DNA of 32,661 bases from Dysgonomonas sp. 511 (GTDB lineage Bacteria; Bacteroidota; Bacteroidia; Bacteroidales; Dysgonomonadaceae), in NCBI RefSeq assembly GCF_010501105.1, contig NZ_QVMQ01000029.1, forward strand, positions 1,026 through 33,686. The letters run 5' to 3'. This document shows positions 23,265 to 32,633 of the stretch, in pieces (the stretch's first letter is position 1; the number at the start of each line of letters is the position of its first letter). The position numbers and the translations under genes are program-made. The notes under the pieces are model-generated. The model did not search any database and had not been told where the DNA came from. It saw only the letters and a list, made by a program, of their open reading frames with translations.

Positions 23265-23363
23265 ATGAAAAGTAATGTGAACATAAGCTATATGAGCTTT
23301 TTGGCAGTTATAGCCGCACTGGGAGGCTATCTGTTTGGCTACTGTATAATATCCGCAGCTTAA
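23265..23363 (+). pseudogene. 5' remnant of a sugar porter (MFS, XylE-like)
   Basis: Only 32 codons remain: MKSNVNISYMSFLAVIAALG, then GYLFGY. This is the first transmembrane helix of MFS sugar:proton symporters, which normally continue FGYDxAVISG. Here the sequence departs at about codon 26-27 (near 23343) and soon meets a stop. The break coincides with the point where a phage-repressor frame becomes recognisable. The gene was therefore cut by an insertion or deletion. Confidence 0.75.
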
Positions 23364-23907
23364 TATTAGCTGGTTAATAACTGGTACTGGCGATATGCTT
23401 AACGAGCAAGATGAGTATAAAAATGAGTCCAGCACGTCGGAAGAAAAAGGACAAAAGCCTCATTATGAAGATACAAATTACAAGCCTCGACCTTATATAG
23501 ATGCTTTTTATGGAGCTTTGGGAGTCCCTAACGGCTTTACATTAGCCGTCAGAGCTGATGAGTGTGAGCAAATATCAATACCTTTTATTAGTAATTATGA
23601 TTTTTCTATAAAGGGGCGGGGTGATAGTATGATAAATCGTAAAAACCCTGATAGGAGTATTTGCGACGGCGACCTGATAGCGTGCCGAATTTGGACGAGT
23701 CGTTCTTATATTCAGTGGGGGCAAGTCTACGCCCTGGCAACCTCTCAGGGGGTTGTAATTAAACAAATAAAGGAGTCTGAAAAGGAGGGTTATATCAAAT
23801 GCGTTTCTTTCAATGAGGAGGACGGTTACACGCCTTACGATATACCAGTCGAGGAGATATACGACTGGGCGCTCGTTGTTTCGGTTACTCATACGGCAAA
23901 ATGGTAA
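23350..23907 (+). pseudogene. S24 (LexA/CI-like) phage repressor lacking its HTH domain
   Basis: The frame is open from 23350. It starts YPQLNISWLITGTGDML, which is the tail of an XRE-type HTH domain in Bacteroidota phage repressors, but the HTH itself is gone. An ATG at 23395 could still start a 170-residue protein. That part is an S24 peptidase domain: IKGRGDSMINRKNPD carries the catalytic Ser, and GVVIKQIKE carries the Lys. In intact repressors this domain self-cleaves during the SOS response to release DNA binding. Without the HTH it cannot repress, so I call it a remnant, though a truncated product might still be made. Confidence 0.75.
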
Positions 23908-24421
23908 TGTTATTCATAAAAACAATATAACAGATTGGCTAATAGCTACTTGATTTAAATTATGTATTTATTTTTGTGGCTTTATGGGGTCTTTTAATCT
24001 TCGTTTTTTGTGTTTTAGATATACTATTTTGCTTTTATGTATATTTTTGAATGATAAAAAAAGCCAGTTTTTGCCCCCCCTATTGCCCCCGCAAAGGCAT
24101 AAAAGAGCAAAAAAGCGGGTTTTCGAGCTCTCATTCAATCACCGTTTAAATGCTATTTAAGCCCATTTTTAATGGCTATTATTTACATGCTGTTTAAGCC
24201 TTAAATCTGCATTTTAAACACGTTTAGCGGGGGTACTTAACAAAAAAGAGGCGTTTAAGCCTCCTTTTCACCTGGGCACTTAACACCCAGTTAACATGTA
24301 ATTCGCATTTTGCGTTTTTCTTTTTATTACGTTCTATCTGCTTTTTACCTCTTAATCCCTTATGTATAAACAGTTTCAAACATTTTTATAGTTCGGCGCT
24401 TTTGCGTTTTTCTTTTTTACC
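23908..24421. other. Noncoding remnant, possibly the end of a Mu-like prophage
   Basis: There is no gene in these 514 bases. TTTTGCGTTTTTCTTTTT occurs twice in direct orientation (24308-24325 and 24400-24417), 92 bp apart, the second close to where the glycosidase-like gene resumes. Short GTTTAA-containing motifs recur (about 24144, 24192, 24253). In phage Mu the repressor gene reads toward the left end, and that end holds spaced transposase binding sites (L1-L3). The layout here is the same, so a transposable-prophage end is a fair inference. Confidence 0.45.
24242..24268 (+). terminator. Possible intrinsic terminator in the prophage remnant
   Basis: GAGGC (24248-24252) pairs with GCCTC (24259-24263) around GTTTAA, with A-rich and T-rich flanks. 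A second small hairpin, CTGGG/CCCAG, lies at 24272-24290. Confidence 0.5.
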
Positions 24422-25816
24422 CCCGTAGATACAGATCTACTAAAGGAGGATTACTTAGATGCGTTGAACGAAAACGGGATTAGTGTATGGCTGATGCTGC
24501 TTGGAAACTGTTTCTATGAACCGACTTTGCTGCCACAGGAATGGGCGATGGAATTCCTAACTCCTTACCCCGGTCTCTATTTCTATTCTTTTCATAATGA
24601 CGATTTTGTCAACTGGCAGGTTGAACGGGTAAAAAGAATTATGCGGAACTACGATTTTGTTGGAATAGAATTTGCCGAATCGTATTTTCCAGAATGGAAG
24701 ACGATCGACAATAACGGGTTTTATGGTGATGTAAGCTTATATGCACGGCAAAAGTTTATCCATGAATACCTGAATCAGCCAAATAGCGAAGTGCCTGATT
24801 TTGCATCCATTAGGTCAAATCCCGAATTGTATGAGAAATGGCAGGATTTCAGGGTCGATGCAGTTCTCAATTTCAATATGCAAATAAAGAATGCAGTAAA
24901 AGAGACTAACCCAGCCACATTATTCGCATCATGGGGTATGGGGATCAGAAGTGGCACACTAGATGAGATAAGAGAACACTTTGGGTTGGACATGATAAGG
25001 ATTGCAGAAGAAGTTAACCCAGATGTTTTCTTCATCCAGACAGCGTCGCAAGACTGGAGCGATGACCTATTGGCTCCTGATTATCTTAATGAATATTCAT
25101 ATATAGTAAATGGCATAAGGGCAGTCGAGCCCGATATCGCATTAGGCATTCAGGCGGATATCGCATCCCTGTCTTACGGAAATAGCAGTGCGCCGAAAAG
25201 AACACCGGAATGGTGGCTGAATTTTATGGATTTGTCGCTTCAGGCAGGATATTATACTAATACCTCATATGAATACGCTTTCTCAAAGAAGCAGAATATA
25301 TGGATCGATAGTAATATAAACTACAGCAGACCATGCACAATATACAAAGAAGCATCAACACTTTCCGGTATTATTGCCGAAAATGAAATACCTCTGGGCT
25401 TTATCAAAGACAGTAATGATGGGTGGCAGTGCGTATACACAAGATATGGCTTGGGATGGATTAATATGAGCGAAGGTTATTACTCTATAAAGACTCCCGT
25501 AGATGCATATGCGTCTCCATCGTTCTACAGTAATATGCAGCCTCATGCTTTTGCTCCGCAAAACGTTATCGTAATCGATCGCCAGGGTGAAGACTGGATA
25601 AAGATACTTACCGCATCTCCATACAAATGGATTTATATCAATTCTCCAAACTATTATTATATAGATTTTCAGGTAAAAGCTTATAGACAGGCGGAAGTTT
25701 CTTCCGAGTATTATACTTTCGACCCTCAATTATTTGTAATTATTGACCGGAGACCCGGTAACTGGATAAAGATACAGACAGCATCTGAATACAGATGGAT
25801 ACAAGTATCAGTCTAA
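24422..25816 (+). pseudogene. 5'-truncated glycoside-hydrolase-like protein with SH3-like repeats
   Basis: The coding pattern runs from about 24422 (PVDTDLLKEDYLDALNENGI) to 25816, but there is no ATG and no signal peptide at the 5' side. A TTG at 24464 would remove part of the fold. The N-terminal two thirds look like a TIM-barrel glycosidase-type domain (VKRIMRNYDFVGIEFAESYF, NPDVFFIQTASQDW, EPDIALGIQADIAS). The C-terminal third has three SH3-like repeats, each ending in a W-I-x-I-x-T-A-S or GWINM pattern (DWIKILTAS, NWIKIQTAS). It was probably an exported enzyme acting on a glycan. The 5' end was lost at the prophage-remnant junction. The precise GH family is not recognised. Confidence 0.6.
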
Positions 25817-25859
25817 AACTCCTTGAGGCTTTTAATCCGTTTTTTTTTGTTCTAAATTT

Positions 25860-25908
25860 AATGTGAGTTCGATGTAATATCTAAATGCTATTATGTCGAA
25901 CCCACATT
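25860..25908 (+). terminator. Long hairpin after the glycosidase-like gene
   Basis: AATGTGAGTTCGA (25860-25872) pairs with TCGAACCCACATT (25896-25908) with one mismatch, and inner TAATA/TATTA can extend the stem. There is no clear U-tract, so termination is likely but not certain. Confidence 0.5.
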
Positions 25909-26004
25909 ATTATTTTAATGAATTTCGATATAATTCAAACAGTTACTTAGACATTATTTTAAAAGAAGATGCTCCCAAAGTCCGAAAGGGATATTAATTT
26001 ATAC

Positions 26005-26012
26005 TATCTTTG
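26005..26012 (+). promoter_or_regulatory. -7 promoter element of the RNase P RNA gene
   Basis: TATCTTTG matches TAnnTTTG and lies about 6-8 bp before the 5' end inferred from the P1 helix. Confidence 0.6.
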
Positions 26013-26017
26013 TCCCC

Positions 26018-26378
26018 GATTGTAGCAGGCCGGTTTGTCGCTGGCTGCCTTTAGGCAGAAAGAGGAAAGTCCGGGCAACACAGGGCATCGTACTTCTTAA
26101 TGGGAAGCTGTCTGCGAGGGCAGAGTTTAAGGTAGCAGAAAATAACCGCCTCAGGGTAAGGGTGAAAAGGTGGGGTAAGAGCCTACCGGTCTGTATGGTG
26201 ACGTACAGAGCCGTACCACTTGCGAGTTGTAAGACCATGTATACCGGCGCATGTAGGGCTGCCCGCCCGATGCCGGGGGGTAGGTCGCTAGAGCCATCCG
26301 GTGACGGCTGGCGTAGATAAATGGCAAACGCCCTGCTTCGTGCAGGGAACAGAACCCGGCTTACAGGCTTGCTGCAAT
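26018..26378 (+). ncRNA. rnpB: RNase P RNA, bacterial class A
   Basis: This is the catalytic RNA that trims tRNA 5' leaders. The ends pair as helix P1: TTGTAGCAGGCC (26020-26031) with GGCTTGCTGCAA (26366-26377). The universally conserved blocks are present: GAGGAAAGTCCGGGC near 26062 at the 5' side, and ACAGAACCCGGCTTA near 26350 at the 3' side. The middle contains the expected GGTAAGGGTGAAA-type region. The tsaB stop lies a few bases beyond on the opposite strand, so the two transcripts converge with almost no spacer. Confidence 0.95.
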
Positions 26379-26381
26379 TAT

Positions 26382-27086
26382 TTATTTGTTGCCGGGCAAT
26401 ACCTTGTTTTTGGGAACAGTGGCAACGAATTCTTTGAGGTAGAATGGCTCGAAATAGGCCACATCGGCAAAAGCCTTACCCTGATAGGCTTCTTCTGCCA
26501 GTGTAAACATGTTGGTCGCCTGTGGATATATACCCTCTACGAAAATTGCATTGTGGTGATGCAGTACTTCCTTACATTTTCCTGCTCCGTTGCCGAAGAA
26601 AATCATCTTGTTGTCAACCAGTAGATTACTAAATGAGTTTTCGTCTATAATATCGGCGGTTACAGGACGTACTTCTTCCATCCTGCCGTCGAAGACAGTA
26701 TCGTAGACCTCCATCCTGCGTGCATCTATCATTGGGCAGAGGAGGGTATTAGTATCAATGGCTTGCGTGGCAAGTAGGCCTGAGGCCATTATGGTGAGTG
26801 TGTTTATCGCTATCAGCGGTATGCCAAGCCCATAGCATAATCCTTTGGCTTCGGACACGCCGATCCTGAGCCCTGTGTACGAACCGGGACCGCAACTTAC
26901 GGCTACGGCATCGAGGGTAATGTTTTGCGACCGGAGGTATTGCATAGCTTCTTCGACGAATACGCCGAGCAGAACGGCATGCGAAGGGCCTTTAGTCTCT
27001 TCTTTGGCAAAGATGATTTTGCCGTCGTGGGATATGGCTACGGAACAGACTTCGGTTGCTGTCTCTATATTTAATATACAAGGCAT
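26382..27086 (-). CDS. tsaB: tRNA threonylcarbamoyladenosine biosynthesis protein TsaB
   Basis: The 234-residue protein has the ASKHA-fold N-terminus MPCILNIETATEVCSVAISH and the hallmark AVSCGPGSYTGLRIGVSEAKGL segment (about 62-85). TsaB pairs with TsaD, the catalytic subunit, and TsaE to make t6A37 in ANN-decoding tRNAs. It lacks the metal-binding His pair of TsaD, as expected. The length is normal. It is convergent with rnpB and divergent from rnr. Confidence 0.93.
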   Translation of the reverse strand: MPCILNIETATEVCSVAISHDGKIIFAKEETKGPSHAVLLGVFVEEAMQYLRSQNITLDAVAVSCGPGSYTGLRIGVSEAKGLCYGLGIPLIAINTLTIMASGLLATQAIDTNTLLCPMIDARRMEVYDTVFDGRMEEVRPVTADIIDENSFSNLLVDNKMIFFGNGAGKCKEVLHHHNAIFVEGIYPQATNMFTLAEEAYQGKAFADVAYFEPFYLKEFVATVPKNKVLPGNK

Positions 27087-27170
27087 TGCTATTGGTTTTA
27101 GTCAGAGAACAAAATTACACAATTTTCTTGCATATGGAGCATTTGCTGTAGTAGGATTGATTCTTTTTTG

Positions 27171-27178
27171 TACATTTG
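27171..27178 (+). promoter_or_regulatory. -7 promoter element of rnr
   Basis: TACATTTG matches TAnnTTTG, 35 bp before the rnr start. A TTTG at 27142-27145 is 25 bp upstream, slightly far for a -33 box. Confidence 0.5.
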
Positions 27179-27213
27179 AGGTATGCAAGATTTAAATTAT
27201 TAAAGTATAATAT

Positions 27214-29370
27214 ATGAGCAAAAAGAAAATGACTCACAAAACAGATAAACGAAAGACAAAGAATGATATAACGAATATTGTAATTAACTTTTTTAACAGC
27301 AATTCGGATAAGTCATTCAATTATAAGCAGGTTGCCGAGAAGCTCGGTTTTAAGAAACCTGCCGAGAAACAGGTCGTAAACAATATTTTGTTCGACTTGG
27401 TAGAAGATGCTTTTATTATAGAAACCTCGCGAGGTAAGTTTAAATCAAACAATCGCGGGCTTTTTCTCGAAGGCATATTTGAGAGGCGAAGCAACGGAAA
27501 GAACTTCTTTGTGGCAGATGACGATGCCGAAGAATCGCATATCTTCGTCGCAGAGCGCAATTCGGCTCATGCTATGGGCGGCGACCGCGTAAAGGTGCAG
27601 ATGCTTGCAAAACGTAAAGGTCGTGATCCGGAGGCAGAGGTTATCGAAATATTGGAACGTAAGCAAAACCGGTTTGTAGGGACACTCGATGTGCAAAAGC
27701 AATTTGCCTTTCTGGTGATGGATAGTAAGATGCTGGCAAACGATATCTTTATACCAAAAGAGAAGTTGAAAGGCGGAAAAGATGGGGATAAAGCCCTTGT
27801 TGAGATTGTAGAATGGCCGCAACGGGCAAAGAACCCGATAGGCAAAGTAATAGATATACTTGGACAAACCGGGCAGAATGATACCGAAATGAACGCTATC
27901 CTTGCCGAGTATGGCTTGCCTTATAAATATCCGGAAAAGGTAGAAGCAGCAGCTAATAAAATATCGGACGAAATAACAGCCGAAGAGGTGGCCAAACGTG
28001 AGGATATGAGAAATGTCACCACCTTTACCATCGACCCGCGTGATGCAAAAGACTTTGACGATGCCTTATCTGTCAGGCAGCTTAAAAACGGAAACTGGGA
28101 GATAGGCGTACATATTGCCGACGTGACGCACTATGTAGAAGAAGGGGATATAGTAGACAAAGAAGGCGAAAGCCGTGCTACATCTATCTATCTTGTCGAC
28201 CGGACAATCCCAATGTTGCCCGAACGTATAAGTAATAATCTATGCTCGTTGCGTCCGAATGAAGACAAGCTTTGTTACTCTGTGGTTTTCGAAATGGACG
28301 ATAATGCCAATATCAAGAAGCACCGCATTGTTCGCACAGTAATACATTCCGACAGGCGTTTTACTTACGAAGAGGCTCAGGATATAATAGAAACAGGCGA
28401 GGGCGATTTCAAAGAGGAGGTGCTGAAGCTTAATGAACTTGCCAAGAAGTTGAGAGGCAAACGATTCGAAAGTGGAGCAATAGCTTTCGACCGTCACGAA
28501 GTAAGATTCGAAATAGACGAAACCGGGAAACCGATAAGCGTATATTTCAAGTATGCTAAAGAAGCGAATAAACTGATAGAAGAGTTTATGCTTCTAGCCA
28601 ACCGTACAGTGGCCGAATTTATAGGCAATGTGCCAAAAAGTAAAAAGGCTAAGACATTTGTCTATCGTATCCACGATTTGCCGAATAGCGAAAAGATGGA
28701 GAACCTTTCGGAATTTATTCGTCGTTTTGGTTATAAGATAAAAGTCGACGGTTCTAAAACGGCAGTCTCCAAAGCCATAAACCATTTATTGGACGAAGTA
28801 AATGGCAAACCGGAAGAAAATCTGATTTCTACCATTGCCATTCGCGCTATGGCAAAGGCCGTATATTCTACCGTCAATATAGGGCACTACGGGCTGGCTT
28901 TTGAGTATTATACGCACTTTACATCTCCTATCCGCCGATATCCCGATATGATGGTTCACCGCTTACTTACCCGTTATCTCGATGGCGGACGTAGCGTAAA
29001 CAAGCTGGTTTATGAAGGGAAATGTAAGCATAGTTCCGATATGGAGCAATTGGCAGCAAGTGCCGAACGTGCATCTATCAAGTATAAACAAGTAGAGTTT
29101 ATGTCCGATAAACTAGGGCAAGTGTTTGATGCTGTCATTTCCGGAATTACGGAATGGGGGCTATATGCTGAGATCAACGAAAACAAATGTGAGGGAATGG
29201 TGCCTATTCGCGATTTGGATGACGATTTCTACGAATTTGATGAAAAAAACTACTGTTTGCGCGGACGCCGTACCAAGCGTACATATAGCTTGGGCGATGC
29301 ACTTAAAATAAAAGTGGCAAGGGCAAATCTCGAACGTAAGCAGTTAGACTTTGCTTTGGTTGAAGATTGA
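27214..29370 (+). CDS. rnr: Ribonuclease R
   Basis: This 718-residue 3'-5' exoribonuclease degrades structured RNA processively. Domains in order: a basic N-terminal winged helix (about 15-75), cold-shock domains (about 85-235; GIFERRSNGKNFFV and NRFVGTLDVQKQFAFLVMD), the RNB catalytic domain with FTIDPRDAKDFDDALSV (about 270-286) carrying the metal-binding aspartates, and a C-terminal S1 domain (about 635-715; GQVFDAVISGITEWGLYAEI). The YTHFTSPIRRYPDMMVHR motif near the end of RNB is intact. The length is typical of the Bacteroidota enzyme. The N-terminal MSKKKMTHK is Lys-rich. Confidence 0.97.
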   Translation: MSKKKMTHKTDKRKTKNDITNIVINFFNSNSDKSFNYKQVAEKLGFKKPAEKQVVNNILFDLVEDAFIIETSRGKFKSNNRGLFLEGIFERRSNGKNFFVADDDAEESHIFVAERNSAHAMGGDRVKVQMLAKRKGRDPEAEVIEILERKQNRFVGTLDVQKQFAFLVMDSKMLANDIFIPKEKLKGGKDGDKALVEIVEWPQRAKNPIGKVIDILGQTGQNDTEMNAILAEYGLPYKYPEKVEAAANKISDEITAEEVAKREDMRNVTTFTIDPRDAKDFDDALSVRQLKNGNWEIGVHIADVTHYVEEGDIVDKEGESRATSIYLVDRTIPMLPERISNNLCSLRPNEDKLCYSVVFEMDDNANIKKHRIVRTVIHSDRRFTYEEAQDIIETGEGDFKEEVLKLNELAKKLRGKRFESGAIAFDRHEVRFEIDETGKPISVYFKYAKEANKLIEEFMLLANRTVAEFIGNVPKSKKAKTFVYRIHDLPNSEKMENLSEFIRRFGYKIKVDGSKTAVSKAINHLLDEVNGKPEENLISTIAIRAMAKAVYSTVNIGHYGLAFEYYTHFTSPIRRYPDMMVHRLLTRYLDGGRSVNKLVYEGKCKHSSDMEQLAASAERASIKYKQVEFMSDKLGQVFDAVISGITEWGLYAEINENKCEGMVPIRDLDDDFYEFDEKNYCLRGRRTKRTYSLGDALKIKVARANLERKQLDFALVED

Positions 29371-29470
29371 TAAAACCGGAACATTTTTTCTTTCAATTTA
29401 ATAGAAAAAGTACTACTTTAGCGGGCTAAAAGAGAAAATCATATTCACGAATAATAAAAACTTTACAATT

Positions 29471-30163
29471 ATGAATCAGTATTCAATTAAAGCACTTATT
29501 GAAGAAACAGCGCAAGACGAGTCGAAAAAAGATTTCTTCCAATTGGAAGGACCTTATATGCTTGAGCTAAATGTTGACAATCAGACCGTGATGGTTAAAA
29601 AAGGAGCGATGGTAGCATATACCGGAAATATTAAGTTCGAACGCGAAGGTATGCTTAGCAAAGGTATCGGAAACCTCCTTAAGAAAACAGTATCGGGCGA
29701 AGGTACTACTATGATGAAAACAACAGGAACAGGACGCGTATATGTTGCCGATGTGGCAAAAAGGGTACGTGTATTGTATCTCGAAAACGAAAAAATAGTA
29801 GTTAATGGCAATGATATATTGGCACACGAAGACTCTGTGAAGTCTGATATCAAGATGATGAAGAGTGTAGCCGGAATGATGGGCGGTGGACTTTTTCAGG
29901 CTCAACTTAGCGGAACAGGTCATGTAGCTATTACCACTCATGGCAATCCTATGACACTGTTGGTTAAGCCGGGGCAACCTGTATTTACCGACCCTAATGC
30001 CACAGTAGCTTGGTCTGGCAGCCTGGTTCCTACAATGAAAACAGATATTTCCCTCAAGACTCTCATCGGTAGAGGCAGCGGCGAAAGCTTCCAAATGAAA
30101 TTTGAAGGAGAAGGTTGGGTGATCGTTCAGCCATGCGAAGAAGTTTACGGAACACAACAATAA
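29471..30163 (+). CDS. AIM24-family protein
   Basis: This is a 230-residue beta-rich protein. KKGAMVAYTGNIKFEREG, GTGRVYVADVAKRVRVLYLE, LSGTGHVAITTHGNP and FEGEGWVIVQPCEE are the repeating motifs of the AIM24/TIGR00266 family, which has a TRAP-like beta prism fold. The yeast namesake affects mitochondrial inner-membrane structure; the bacterial function is not established. It is preceded by 100 bp of AT-rich DNA and followed by a good terminator, so it is probably monocistronic. Confidence 0.88.
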   Translation: MNQYSIKALIEETAQDESKKDFFQLEGPYMLELNVDNQTVMVKKGAMVAYTGNIKFEREGMLSKGIGNLLKKTVSGEGTTMMKTTGTGRVYVADVAKRVRVLYLENEKIVVNGNDILAHEDSVKSDIKMMKSVAGMMGGGLFQAQLSGTGHVAITTHGNPMTLLVKPGQPVFTDPNATVAWSGSLVPTMKTDISLKTLIGRGSGESFQMKFEGEGWVIVQPCEEVYGTQQ

Positions 30164-30189
30164 ACTGTGATCAAATACACTATAAGATG

Positions 30190-30220
30190 AAGGTGTCCCC
30201 AAAGTAAAAAAGGACACCTT
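30190..30220 (+). terminator. Intrinsic terminator after the AIM24 gene
   Basis: AAGGTGTCC (30190-30198) pairs exactly with GGACACCTT (30212-30220) and is followed by CTTTGTGTTT. Confidence 0.85.
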
Positions 30221-30407
30221 CTTTGTGTTTCTGTAGAGAAGTGTTCAAAAAGTGATTAGATGCGAAGCCGCTCATTTTTAGACAGAAGGGAGCATACAAA
30301 AGTATGTGACCGATGGCTAATAAATGAAGCAATGAAGATATAAATGCCGGGAAATATCAAACAAATTGAATAACTTTATCATTTAATTATCTATAAGAAG
30401 TAAGATT

Positions 30408-32501
30408 GTGGATTATACACAAACCGATATTAAATACCTGGCAGGAGTAGGGCCTAAAAAAGCAGAAATACTGAATAAGGAAATTAATGTTTATTCGGTA
30501 GAAGATTTACTCTACTATTTTCCCTACAAATATATAGACCGCAGCCGTATATATTATATACACGAGATAGACGGGAATATGCCCTATATTCAATTGAAAG
30601 GACGTATTACCGCATTCGAAACTTTCGGAGAAGGGCGAAAAAGGCGTCTGGTTGCGCATTTTTCCGATGGTACAGGTTTTATAGATCTTGTATGGTTTCA
30701 GGGAGCAAAATTTATAGAAGATAAATACAGGGTTGGTTTCCCGTATATAATATTTGGCAAACCGACAATTTTTGGAGATAAATTCAATATAGCCCATCCC
30801 GATATTGATCCTTATATCAACGAGGAAGAGCGGCCGACGGGCTTGATGCCTTATTACAATACGACAGAGAAAATGAAAAACCATTATCTGAACTCGAAAG
30901 CGATTCAGAAAATTATGATGGCTGCATTTTCATCCGCTGTGCGAAACATAACAGAAACATTGCCGGAAGGAGTTTTGTCGGAAGGCAGGCTAATGGATCT
31001 GAAGCAGGCTTTACGGAATGTCCATTTTCCGGAGAATACGGCACTGCTGAGGGAAGCCCAGTTCCGTCTTAAGTTCGAAGAATTGTTTTATATACAATTA
31101 AATATATTAAGATATACAGCCGAGCGGAAATCCAAACTCAAAGGTTTCGTGTTTGCTAAAGTCGGAGATTATCTAAACTCTTTTTACGAAAAGAATCTAC
31201 CTTTCCCGCTCACAGGAGCACAAAAACGTATAATAAAAGAAATCCGGGCAGATATGGCAACCGGCGAGCAGATGAACCGGTTGTTGCAGGGAGATGTCGG
31301 TAGCGGGAAAACGCTGGTTGCCCTCATGCTGATGCTGATAACTCTCGATAACGGCTTTCAGGCAGCAATGATGGCGCCTACCGAAATATTAGCCACACAG
31401 CATTATTATACAATAGTAGAAATGTTGGAAGGACTCAATGTTAATGTCGAACTTCTTACAGGCTCTACCCGAAAAAAAGACAGGGAACGGATTCATCAGG
31501 GATTGCTGACCGGGGAAGTACATATACTTATTGGAACACATGCGCTGATAGAAGATACAGTGCAGTTCTCAAATCTGGGATTGGTCGTTATAGACGAACA
31601 GCATCGCTTCGGAGTCGCTCAACGTGCCAAATTGTGGACGAAGAATACCAATCCGCCCCATATATTGGTGATGACGGCAACCCCCATTCCCCGCACTTTG
31701 GCGATGACGGTATATGGAGATTTAGATGTATCAGTTATTGACGAATTGCCTCCCGGCCGCAAACCAATACAAACAATACACCAATACGACAAGAAAAGAG
31801 GAACACTCTATGCTTCCATACACAAGCAGTTGCAAGAAGGGCGGCAGGTATATATTGTATATCCATTGATAGAAGAGAGTGAAAAATTAGACCTGAAAAA
31901 TCTCGAAGAAGGTTTTATCCATATACAAGAAGCATTTCCTGAATATACGGTCTGCAAGGTTCATGGGAAAATGAAGCCAAAGGAAAAGGATGAAGAGATG
32001 CAACGTTTTGTGAGAAATGAAGCTCAAATAATGGTGGCAACCACAGTTATCGAAGTGGGAGTTAATGTGCCGAATGCGTCTGTAATGGTTATTGAATCGG
32101 CACAACGGTTCGGATTATCGCAACTTCATCAGTTGCGGGGGCGGGTAGGGCGTGGAGCCGACCAGTCTTATTGCATATTAGTCACCCCTTATGAATTATC
32201 GGCCGATACTCGCAAGCGTATTGATATTATGGTAGAGAGCAACGATGGGTTCGAAATAGCGGAAGCTGATCTCAAGTTGCGAGGTCCGGGAGATTTAGAG
32301 GGGACTCAGCAGAGTGGGATTCCATTCAATTTGCGCATAGCCGACCTGGTTCGCGATAGCGATATTTTGAAAAAAGCTCGCGAAGTAGCTGAAAAAATTA
32401 TCGAAAAAGATCCGGAATTATCAAAACTTGAGAACAAAATACTGCAACAGCAATTAAGAAGATTAGGGGGGAATCGTTATAATTGGGGATTGATTAGTTG
32501 A
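30408..32501 (+). CDS. recG: ATP-dependent DNA helicase RecG (GTG start)
   Basis: This 697-residue helicase reverses stalled forks and processes branched DNA. An N-terminal wedge/OB domain comes first (about 1-240; DIKYLAGVGPKKAEILNKEI and a YIQLKGRITAFETFGEG strand). SF2 helicase motifs follow: Walker A GDVGSGKTLVALM (about 293-305), DEQH near 397, MTATPIPRTLAMT (about 422-434), ATTVIEVGVNVPNASVM, and QLRGRVGRG with the C-terminal wedge. The start must be GTG at 30408: the frame upstream reaches a stop at 30384 with no ATG, and the GTG places the DIKYLAGVGPK motif where it belongs. The upstream gap (30226-30407) contains a palindrome near 30295 and no gene. Confidence 0.96.
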   Translation: MDYTQTDIKYLAGVGPKKAEILNKEINVYSVEDLLYYFPYKYIDRSRIYYIHEIDGNMPYIQLKGRITAFETFGEGRKRRLVAHFSDGTGFIDLVWFQGAKFIEDKYRVGFPYIIFGKPTIFGDKFNIAHPDIDPYINEEERPTGLMPYYNTTEKMKNHYLNSKAIQKIMMAAFSSAVRNITETLPEGVLSEGRLMDLKQALRNVHFPENTALLREAQFRLKFEELFYIQLNILRYTAERKSKLKGFVFAKVGDYLNSFYEKNLPFPLTGAQKRIIKEIRADMATGEQMNRLLQGDVGSGKTLVALMLMLITLDNGFQAAMMAPTEILATQHYYTIVEMLEGLNVNVELLTGSTRKKDRERIHQGLLTGEVHILIGTHALIEDTVQFSNLGLVVIDEQHRFGVAQRAKLWTKNTNPPHILVMTATPIPRTLAMTVYGDLDVSVIDELPPGRKPIQTIHQYDKKRGTLYASIHKQLQEGRQVYIVYPLIEESEKLDLKNLEEGFIHIQEAFPEYTVCKVHGKMKPKEKDEEMQRFVRNEAQIMVATTVIEVGVNVPNASVMVIESAQRFGLSQLHQLRGRVGRGADQSYCILVTPYELSADTRKRIDIMVESNDGFEIAEADLKLRGPGDLEGTQQSGIPFNLRIADLVRDSDILKKAREVAEKIIEKDPELSKLENKILQQQLRRLGGNRYNWGLIS

Positions 32502-32601
32502 AAGCCTTGAAAAAATATGTTGAAAAACATATTTTTATACTTTGATATTTAGCCTGTTACCGATTTCCCTTAAAAAACTTCAAAAAAAAGATTGTGAATA
32601 A

Positions 32602-32633
32602 TTTGTATTGTAAGGAATGATTTTCTACTTTTG
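32602..32633 (+). promoter_or_regulatory. Strong Bacteroidota promoter for a gene beyond the window
   Basis: TTTG (32602-32605), a spacer of 20 bp, then TACTTTTG (32626-32633) match both the -33 (TTTG) and -7 (TAnnTTTG) boxes. It is the best-matching promoter in the window. The transcript would start near 32640 and leave the window within about 20 bases, so its gene is unknown. Confidence 0.65.

Noticed and set aside
24464..24466. TTG start for the glycosidase-like gene with a purine-rich AAAGGAGGA upstream
   Set aside because: Homologous-looking coding sequence continues upstream of it, the product would lack a signal peptide, and Bacteroidota rarely rely on such sites; a 5' truncation is simpler.
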